A DNA stretch of 18,519 nucleotides, taken from contig VAYJ01000055.1 of NCBI GenBank assembly GCA_005888465.1, forward strand, positions 1 through 18,519, written 5' to 3'. Both the position numbers and the translations under genes were made by a program. Source of the DNA: Actinomycetota bacterium. GTDB taxonomy: Bacteria > Actinomycetota > UBA4738. Below, piece by piece: positions 13,230 through 18,519 of the stretch; position 1 is the stretch's first letter; each line of letters opens with the position of its first letter. Under the pieces are notes generated by a model. That model was not told where the DNA came from, did no database searches, and was given only the letters and a program-made list of their open reading frames with translations.

Positions 13230-15665
13230 GTGGCCAGCACCGTGCCTAGCCCTCGCATCCGCCCACCCCGGGCCCGAGCCCGAATCTCCTGGCGCCGACT
13301 GGCGCGCGGGCGGGTCGCGCACGCGTTCCTGCTTCCGTTCGTGGTCCTAGCGACCGCGGCCATGGTGAGCCTCGCGATCCTCCCGCCCATCCTCGCGATC
13401 GGCCGCGCGGCGCAGCTCACCGACGCGAAGCTCCTGGGCTCGACGAACCGAAATTTGGTGTTGCCGTCGCTGCCCGAGCGCTCCACGATCTATGCCGCCG
13501 ACGGATCCGTTCTCGCGACGCTCTTTCAGGACGAGAACCGCGTGTACGTCCCGCTCGCTCAGATCGCGCCGATCGCGCGCCAGGCGGTGCTCGCGGTCGA
13601 GGACCACAGCTTCTACAGCCACGGCGCCGTCGACGTGATCTCGATCCTGAGGGCAGCGCTCGCGAACCTCAACGCGGGCAAGATCGTCCAGGGCGGCTCG
13701 ACGATCACCCAGCAGCTCGTGAAGAACACCGAGGTGGGCACCGAGGAGACGTTCCGGCGGAAGTTCCAGGAAGCCCAGGACGCCATCCGGCTCGAGCGCA
13801 CCTACTCGAAGGACCAGATCCTGGAGATGTACCTGAACGAGAGCTACTTCGGGAACCGCGTCTACGGGATCGGGACGGCGGCCGAGTTCTACTTCGCGAC
13901 CTCGGCCGACAAGCTCACGCTGCCGCAGGCCGCCCTCCTCGCCGGCATGCTGCAGGCGCCCGTCCTGTTCGACCCGATCACGAACCCGACCGATGCGCTC
14001 GTTCGGCGCAACATCGTGCTGAAGGACATGGAGGCGTTCAACGTCCAGCCGTTCGGTCAGATCAGCGAGAGCGAATACGAGACCGCGTCGAGCACGCCGA
14101 TCGTCCTGTCGTCGAAGAAGCGCGGCGGCAACGCGTTCGGGCCCGAGCCGTACTGGATCTCGTTCATCGTCAATCAGTTCGAGAACGACCCCTCGTTCGG
14201 CGCCACGATCGCGGATCGCGCGAAGCTGCTCTTCCAGGGCGGCCTGCACATCTACACGACCCTCGACCGAGGCCTCCAGAAGTACGCCAGGCTGGTGATC
14301 GAGCGGCACCTGCCCAAGGCCGGCCCGAAGCCGCCCGCCGACCCGCAGGGGGCGCTCGCCACGATCAATCCTGACACGGGAGCGATCGTCGCCCTCGTGG
14401 GCGGGACCAACTACGAGAAGTCGAAGTTCGACCTCGCGTGGCAGGGGCGTCGGTCCACGGGAAGCGCCTTCAAGGCCTACACCTTGACGGCGGCCATGGA
14501 ACAGGGCGTCCCGCCGGGCCGCGTCTACAAGGCGAACTCTCCTCAGACCGTCGACGGATGCCAGGCCGGCGGTTGGACAGTGAACAACGCGGAGCCGGGG
14601 CTCGGCGGCTACATGAACCTCTGGGACGCGACGACCCATTCCGTGAACGTCGTGTTCGCGCAGCTCATCCGCGACGTCGGCCCGCTGAACGTGCTGAACA
14701 CGGCCGCGGCGATGGGCATCCCGCGCAGCAATATGCAGCCCGTGTGCTCGCTCACCCTCGGGACCGGTGTGGGCACCAACCCGCTCGAGATGGCCTCCGG
14801 ATACGCGACGCTCGCGAACGGTGGCAAGCACTGCCAGCCGTTCGCGGTCTCGAAGGTCCTCGACCGCGAGGGCAACCAGGTGTTCAAGGCCAAGCCCTCG
14901 TGTAAGCAGGTCGTGCCGCCCGACGTCGCCGCGCAGGTGACGGCGATGCTCCGCAACGTCATCTGCTGCGGCACCGGCACGGCTGCCCAGCTGAACCCCC
15001 CCCGTCCCGAGGCGGGTAAGACGGGCACCGGGCAGAACTACCAGGACGCGTGGTTCTGCGGGTACGTCCCCCAGCTCTCTACCGCCGTCTGGGTCGGCTA
15101 CTCGTCGAAGGAGATCCCGATGCGCGGCTTACGGGTCCTCGGCGGCGGCAACGCCTTCGGCGGTACGCTCGCCGCCCCGATCTGGCACGACGTCATGCAG
15201 CATGCCGTCCAGGGGCTCCCCGCCAAGAACTTCCCGAACCCGCCGCCGCAGAAGGGCGGCACGGTCCCCGACGTCACGGGGATGCAGCAGAAGGACGCCG
15301 AGAACACGCTCACGAAGGCGAACTTCGTGCCCATCGACAAGAACGTCGCGTCGGCAGAGCCGAAGGGCACCGTCGTGTCGCAGGACCCGAAGGGCGGCTC
15401 GGTGAGGACGCTCGGGTCCGGGGTCACGATCAACATCAGCACCGGCGTCGCGCCGAAGGTGGTGGTGCCGGACGTCGTCGGGCAGACCCAGGATGCCGCC
15501 ACCGCGGCCCTGCAGGCCGACGGCTTCGTCGTGGTGGTCGTCTACCAGATGGTCATCGACCAGCAACAGATCGGGATCGTCCTGTCGCAGGACCCGGCAG
15601 CCGGGAAGAAGGTTGCCCAGGGCAGCACGGTCACGATCACCGTCGGGCAGGGACCGTCCCCTTAG
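13230..15665 (+). CDS. ponA2: Bifunctional class A penicillin-binding protein with two PASTA domains (PonA2-like)
   Basis: 811 aa; as I recall M. tuberculosis PonA2 has 810. It polymerises and cross-links peptidoglycan at the membrane. One membrane anchor lies at about 30-56. The GT51 glycosyltransferase domain has the catalytic Glu124 in EDHSFYSHG, then GGSTITQQLVKN and KDQILEMYLNESYFGN. The transpeptidase domain has Ser412 in SAFK, SVN at 471-473 and KTG at 597-599. Two C-terminal PASTA repeats begin at about 680 (TVPDVTGMQQKDAENTL) and 748 (VVPDVVGQTQDAATAAL); PASTA domains are thought to sense or bind cell-wall material. Starts at 13230 and 13242 (both GTG) are possible. It is divergent from whiB4, and its stop is 9 nt from the convergent YqeY-domain gene. 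Confidence 0.93.
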   Translation: MASTVPSPRIRPPRARARISWRRLARGRVAHAFLLPFVVLATAAMVSLAILPPILAIGRAAQLTDAKLLGSTNRNLVLPSLPERSTIYAADGSVLATLFQDENRVYVPLAQIAPIARQAVLAVEDHSFYSHGAVDVISILRAALANLNAGKIVQGGSTITQQLVKNTEVGTEETFRRKFQEAQDAIRLERTYSKDQILEMYLNESYFGNRVYGIGTAAEFYFATSADKLTLPQAALLAGMLQAPVLFDPITNPTDALVRRNIVLKDMEAFNVQPFGQISESEYETASSTPIVLSSKKRGGNAFGPEPYWISFIVNQFENDPSFGATIADRAKLLFQGGLHIYTTLDRGLQKYARLVIERHLPKAGPKPPADPQGALATINPDTGAIVALVGGTNYEKSKFDLAWQGRRSTGSAFKAYTLTAAMEQGVPPGRVYKANSPQTVDGCQAGGWTVNNAEPGLGGYMNLWDATTHSVNVVFAQLIRDVGPLNVLNTAAAMGIPRSNMQPVCSLTLGTGVGTNPLEMASGYATLANGGKHCQPFAVSKVLDREGNQVFKAKPSCKQVVPPDVAAQVTAMLRNVICCGTGTAAQLNPPRPEAGKTGTGQNYQDAWFCGYVPQLSTAVWVGYSSKEIPMRGLRVLGGGNAFGGTLAAPIWHDVMQHAVQGLPAKNFPNPPPQKGGTVPDVTGMQQKDAENTLTKANFVPIDKNVASAEPKGTVVSQDPKGGSVRTLGSGVTINISTGVAPKVVVPDVVGQTQDAATAALQADGFVVVVVYQMVIDQQQIGIVLSQDPAAGKKVAQGSTVTITVGQGPSP

Positions 15666-15674
15666 CGCCGTCCG

Positions 15675-16136
15675 CTAGGGACCGAGGCGGGCCCGCACGA
15701 GGTCCTGGACCTCGCGGCCGTCGACACGTGCCTTCGCCTTGCCCATGACGTAGCCCATGACCTTGCCGAGGTCGGCGGGGCCCGACGCGCCGGTCGCGGA
15801 GACGGCTTCATCGACCAGCGCGGCGACCTCATCGCTCGAGAGGCCGGCGGGGAGGTACTCCTGCAGCACGCGTTTCTCCGCGCGCTCCCGATCCGCACGG
15901 TCGGGCCGGCCGGCGGCCTCGTAGGCCTCGATCGCCTCGCGCCGACGCTTCACCTCGCGGGTCGCGACCTCGCGCACCTCGTCGTCGGAGAGCGGATGCA
16001 GGACCTCGACCTCCCGGTTCTTGACGGCGGCCGAGAGCAGGCGAAGCGTCGCGAGGCGAACGACGTCGCGTGCCTTCATGGCAGCTTGGATCTCGCGAGA
16101 GACCCGCTCCCGCAACGGATCGTCCGTGTTCGGCAC
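15675..16136 (-). CDS. GatB/YqeY domain-containing protein
   Basis: 153 aa, the normal size of the stand-alone YqeY family. The N-terminal helical part has LRERVSREIQAAMKARDVVRLATLRLLSAAVKNREVE, followed by AIEAYEAAGRPDRADRERAE and LQEYLPAGLSSDEV. The C-terminal YqeY tail is DLGKVMGYVMGKAKARVDGREVQDLVRARL. This domain is related to the tRNA-binding tail of the amidotransferase GatB; the free protein has no settled function, though a tRNA-linked role is often suggested. The start is GTG 16136, which gives the typical N-terminus. It is divergent from the metallophosphoesterase, whose -10 box TACAAT overlaps its upstream region, and convergent with the PonA2-like gene. Confidence 0.9.
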   Translation of the reverse strand: MPNTDDPLRERVSREIQAAMKARDVVRLATLRLLSAAVKNREVEVLHPLSDDEVREVATREVKRRREAIEAYEAAGRPDRADRERAEKRVLQEYLPAGLSSDEVAALVDEAVSATGASGPADLGKVMGYVMGKAKARVDGREVQDLVRARLGP

Positions 16137-16137
16137 C

Positions 16138-16143
16138 TACAAT
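16138..16143 (+). promoter_or_regulatory. Candidate -10 box of the metallophosphoesterase gene
   Basis: TACAAT, one base from the TATAAT consensus, 11 nt before GTG 16155. Only 18 nt separate this GTG from the divergent YqeY start. Confidence 0.35.
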
Positions 16144-16154
16144 CGCACCCTCAT

Positions 16155-17075
16155 GTGGACGGCACGTCCCCGACTCGCAGCGTGCTCGGAACTGTAGCGA
16201 ACGCGCTCCTCTGGTCGCTCGGCATCCTCTTCGGCGCCGGACTTGTCTGCGTCGCCTACGGGGTCCTGATCGAGCGGCGCTGGTATCGCGGCGTGCGCTA
16301 CCGGCTGGAGGTCGCGCGCCCGGGCCTCTCCGCCCCGCTCTCGATCCTGCACCTCTCCGATCTGCACTTCCTGGCAGGCGACCGCCGGAAGGCTCGGTTC
16401 CTCGCGTCCCTCGGCCGCCCCGACGTGACGGTCCTGACGGGCGACGTGATCGGCGAACCGGAGGGCGTCGAGGAGGCGGTGGCGGCCCTGCGCCCGCTGC
16501 GCGGCAGGCTCGCCTCGTACGTCGTCCTGGGATCGAACGACTACTTCGTCCCCGAGCCACTCAACTACCTCAACTACTTCGCCGGCAAGCGAAGGAGGCG
16601 TGCCGGCGTGCGCAGCCGCTGGCGCGAGATGGTGGCGCAGCTCGAGGCGGACGGCTGGACCCACTTGCCGAACCGGCGGACGGAGCTCGCGGTCGACGGC
16701 GTGCGGCTCGAGGTCATGGGGATGGACGACCCGCACATCGAGCGGCACGACCTCCGCGTCGCGCCCCGTCACGACCCTGCGGCGCTGGGGCTCGCGGTGG
16801 TCCACTCGCCCGACCCCGCGCCTGAGCTCGCCGCCCTCGGCTATGACCTGATCCTTTCCGGCCACACGCACGGCGGCCAGGTACGGCTCCCCGTGGTCGG
16901 CGCGATCGTCACGAACAGCCAGATGCCGACGCGCCTGTGCCGCGGGCTCTCGCGCCTTGGCTCGAGCATCCTGCACATCTCCCCGGGGCTCGGCACGAGC
17001 AAGTTCGCGCCGTTCCGGTTCCTCTGCCGGCCCGAGGCCACGATCCTTGAGCTGGTGCCCGCCCCTGTACACTGA
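16155..17075 (+). CDS. Membrane-anchored calcineurin-like metallophosphoesterase
   Basis: 306 aa if GTG 16155 is used, or 297 aa from GTG 16182. One N-terminal membrane helix spans about 13-38. The two-metal phosphoesterase motifs follow in order: LSDLHF (DLH at 69-71), LTGDVI, LGSNDYF (in place of the commoner GNHD), VVHSPD and SGHTHGGQ. The last three segments closely resemble the YkuE/YaeI and actinobacterial Rv3683-type enzymes. Natural substrates are not well known; some relatives act on lipid-linked phosphates, which would suit the membrane anchor, but that is inference. In M. tuberculosis the Rv3683 homologue follows ponA2, as here. The stop codon lies 9 nt before tRNA-Pro. Confidence 0.88.
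   Translation: MDGTSPTRSVLGTVANALLWSLGILFGAGLVCVAYGVLIERRWYRGVRYRLEVARPGLSAPLSILHLSDLHFLAGDRRKARFLASLGRPDVTVLTGDVIGEPEGVEEAVAALRPLRGRLASYVVLGSNDYFVPEPLNYLNYFAGKRRRRAGVRSRWREMVAQLEADGWTHLPNRRTELAVDGVRLEVMGMDDPHIERHDLRVAPRHDPAALGLAVVHSPDPAPELAALGYDLILSGHTHGGQVRLPVVGAIVTNSQMPTRLCRGLSRLGSSILHISPGLGTSKFAPFRFLCRPEATILELVPAPVH
17068..17073 (+). promoter_or_regulatory. Possible -10 box for tRNA-Pro
   Basis: TACACT overlaps the first base of the metallophosphoesterase stop codon and ends 11 nt before the tRNA. TTGAGC at 17047-17052 is a weak -35 with a short 15-nt spacer. The tRNA may instead be read through from the upstream gene. Confidence 0.25.
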
Positions 17076-17084
17076 ACGGCGATT

Positions 17085-17161
17085 CGGGGCGTAGCGCAGC
17101 TTGGTAGCGCGCAGCGTTCGGGACGCTGAGGTCCCGGGTTCAAATCCCGGCGCCCCGACCA
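17085..17161 (+). tRNA. tRNA-Pro (anticodon CGG)
   Basis: Acceptor strands CGGGGCG (17085-17091) and CGCCCCG (17151-17157) pair fully, followed by A and an encoded CCA. The anticodon arm is CAGCG-TTCGGGA-CGCTG, which places CGG at positions 34-36 with G37, as in bacterial tRNA-Pro. The D arm (GCGCAGCTTGGTAGCGC) and T arm (GGTTCAAATCC) are normal. It reads CCG codons. Confidence 0.95.
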
Positions 17162-17190
17162 GCAGGCGCCGGCGTGCCGACCGGCCTGCT
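17161..17190 (+). terminator. Hairpin after tRNA-Pro, possible terminator or processing site
   Basis: AGCAGG pairs with CCTGCT (17161-17166 and 17185-17190), and CCGG with CCGG inside, around an 8-nt loop with a 2-nt bulge. It starts at the last base of the CCA end. There is no U-tract, so it would be a weak or non-canonical terminator. Confidence 0.35.
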
Positions 17191-17197
17191 GGCGTGG

Positions 17198-17203
17198 AAT
17201 AAT
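17198..17203 (+). promoter_or_regulatory. Candidate -10 region of rpsD
   Basis: AATAAT in the only AT-rich patch between tRNA-Pro and rpsD. It would give a leader of about 55 nt. No clear -35 is seen. The leader is long enough for S4 autoregulation, but I see no convincing structure. Confidence 0.3.
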
Positions 17204-17264
17204 GGCGTGCCGTCCCCACGCGGGCGGCGTCCGCTGTGAGCCCTCGCTCGAAGGAAACGGATCA

Positions 17265-17867
17265 ATGCAGAAGCTTGGACCGAAGCACCGGATGTGCCGA
17301 CGGGTCGGAGCCGCCGTGTGCGGCCGGCCGAACTGTCCGACGAACAAGCGGCCCTACCCGCCCGGCCAGCACGGGCGCGGGCGTCGCCGTCCCTCGGAGT
17401 TCCACCTGCGCATGCTCGAGAAGCAGAAGCTCCGCGCGATGTACGGCGTCGGCGAGCGGCAGTTCCGCGGGTACTTCCGCGAGGCAGCCGGCGGCAAGGG
17501 CGTCACCGGCGAGGAGCTGCTCCGGTTGCTCGAGACGCGCATGGACTCGCTCGTGCTCCGCCTCGGGTTCGCGCAGACCATGCGACAGGCACGCCAACTG
17601 GTCAGCCACGGGCACATGCTGCTCGACGGCAAGCGGATCGACATCCCGAGCGTTCGCGTGCGCGTCGGCCAGACGATCCAGGCGACACCCGCCGCCCGGA
17701 ACTTCCTCTCGATCCACGAATCGCTCGAGGTGACCCCCGACCCGCCGCCGTACCTCGAGCGGGACAAGGGGGAGGTCTCCGGCCGGCTTTCGCGTGACCC
17801 GCTCCGCAGCGAGATCCCGCTCCCCGTCCCCGTGGACGAGCGGCTGGTCGTCGAGTTCATGTCCTAG
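17265..17867 (+). CDS. rpsD: 30S ribosomal protein S4
   Basis: 200 aa. S4 binds 16S rRNA early in 30S assembly and can repress its own mRNA. The N-terminal domain has RRPYPPGQHG-type sequence (KRPYPPGQHGRGRRRPSEF) and LEKQKLRAMYGVGERQFRGYF. The S4 RNA-binding domain contains MDSLVLRLGFAQTMRQARQLVSHGHMLLDGKRID. The protein ends PVPVDERLVVEFMS. Cys11, Cys19 and Cys24 are kept where Thermus S4 has a four-cysteine zinc site; the first ligand is His8 (GPKHRMC). The start ATG 17265 has AAGGAA about 8 nt upstream; the open frame extends to 17202 but lacks S4 homology there. It stands apart from the rpsM-rpsK-rpoA operon, as rpsD does in some Actinobacteria. gmd starts 12 nt downstream. Confidence 0.96.
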   Translation: MQKLGPKHRMCRRVGAAVCGRPNCPTNKRPYPPGQHGRGRRRPSEFHLRMLEKQKLRAMYGVGERQFRGYFREAAGGKGVTGEELLRLLETRMDSLVLRLGFAQTMRQARQLVSHGHMLLDGKRIDIPSVRVRVGQTIQATPAARNFLSIHESLEVTPDPPPYLERDKGEVSGRLSRDPLRSEIPLPVPVDERLVVEFMS

Positions 17868-17879
17868 CGCACGCCGCTC

Positions 17880-18519
17880 ATGCCGCGCGCGCTCATCACG
17901 GGCATCACGGGCCAGGACGGCCAATACCTCGCCGAGCTCCTGCACGAGAAGGGCTACGAGGTCTTCGGGCTGATCGCGGGGCAGGCCAATCCACGCGGCG
18001 ACCTCGTCCGGGAGACGCTCCCGTGGGCTGAGCTCGTCCCTGGAGTTCAGCCAGCCCGACGAGGTCTACAACCTGGGCGCCATCTCGTTCGTGGCCCTCT
18101 CGTTCCGCCAGCCGGAGTTGACGGCGAACGTCACCGGTGTGGGAGTGCTCCGGATGCTGGACGCCATCCGCGTGGTTGGCGGCCCGCAGCGCAACCCCAT
18201 CAAGTTCTACCAAGCGTCGTCCAGCGAGATGTTCGGCAAGGTCCGCGAGTCCCCGCAGAACGAGGGGACGCCGTTCCACCCGCGAAGCCCCTACGGCGTG
18301 GCGAAGGTGTTCGGGCACTACGTGACCGTCAACTACCGTGAGGCCTATGGCCTCTACGCCTGCAGCGGGATCCTGTTCAACCACGAGTCGCCACGACGGG
18401 GCCTCGAGTTCGTGACCCGCAAGGTGACGAACGGCGTGGCCCGGATCAAGCTCGGGCTCCAGCCGGAGATCACCCTCGGCAACCTGGACGCGCGGCGGGA
18501 CTGGGGCTACGCGGGCGAC
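17880..18519 (+). CDS. gmd: GDP-mannose 4,6-dehydratase, 5' part, with an internal frame-breaking deletion
   Basis: Short-chain dehydrogenase/reductase that turns GDP-mannose into GDP-4-keto-6-deoxymannose, the precursor of GDP-fucose, GDP-rhamnose and related sugars. The first frame has the NADP-binding loop ITGITGQDGQYLAELL and runs to about 18039 (PWAELVP). The second frame takes over at 18040 with LEFSQPDEVYNLGAISFVALS. It carries YQASSSEMFGK, the catalytic SPYGVAK and FNHESPRRGLEFVTRKV, and stays open to the window end. Compared with known Gmd, about 12 residues of the region after the P-G turn (GDM-DxxS-type) are missing, so about 38 nt (2 mod 3) are lost. The ATG lies 12 nt after rpsD without a clear ribosome binding site. 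Confidence 0.9.

Noticed and set aside
1..18519. CRISPR array, insertion sequence, prophage or integration site at tRNA-Pro
   Set aside because: No regularly spaced repeats, transposase, integrase or duplicated tRNA 3' end could be seen.

Overview
This window is a GC-rich piece of an actinobacterial (Actinomycetota) chromosome. The assignment rests on two WhiB-family iron-sulfur regulators, a PASTA-domain bifunctional penicillin-binding protein, a NuoD of the type I associate with the second actinobacterial nuo locus, and starts that follow a TAGNNT -10 box by only 6-9 nt (leaderless transcription). A genus cannot be named from sequence alone; an uncultured or deep-branching lineage is plausible. 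Genes are packed tightly, with several stop codons overlapping between convergent genes.

Left part (1-4702). On the minus strand are a UvrD/AdnA-like SF1 helicase that leaves the window and carries a frameshift near 430, a small unknown protein, and a DehI-like (haloacid dehalogenase fold) protein. Divergent from these is a Crp/Fnr-type regulator, whose 3' end overlaps a convergent LACTB2-like metallo-beta-lactamase-fold hydrolase.

Middle (4729-10589). A MidA/NDUFAF7-type methyltransferase runs tail to tail with an isolated nuoD, the gene for the homologue of the protein that the mitochondrial enzyme methylates. Divergent from nuoD is an apparent operon with 4-nt overlaps: a small ABM-domain protein, selA and selB (selenocysteine synthase and Sec-specific elongation factor). 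selA as written is broken by an internal deletion of about 50 nt.

Right part (10586-18519). A RidA-family protein, a WhiB-like protein and an NfeD-like membrane pseudo-protease lie on the minus strand, then a WhiB4/WblA-type regulator diverges from a PonA2-like penicillin-binding protein. A YqeY-domain protein and a membrane-anchored metallophosphoesterase follow, then tRNA-Pro(CGG), rpsD and the start of gmd (GDP-mannose 4,6-dehydratase), which also carries a small internal deletion.

Reading the pieces together: the Crp-type regulator, LACTB2-like hydrolase, RidA, WhiB4, PonA2 and metallophosphoesterase reproduce, in order, a block I recall from Mycobacterium tuberculosis (Rv3676 to Rv3683). 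The midA-nuoD-ABM-selAB segment looks like an insertion between the hydrolase and ridA. No mobile element, CRISPR array or phage gene is visible. The most interesting points are the midA/nuoD pairing, the repeated leaderless promoter pattern, and the three frame-breaking deletions in conserved genes, which could be real or assembly errors.
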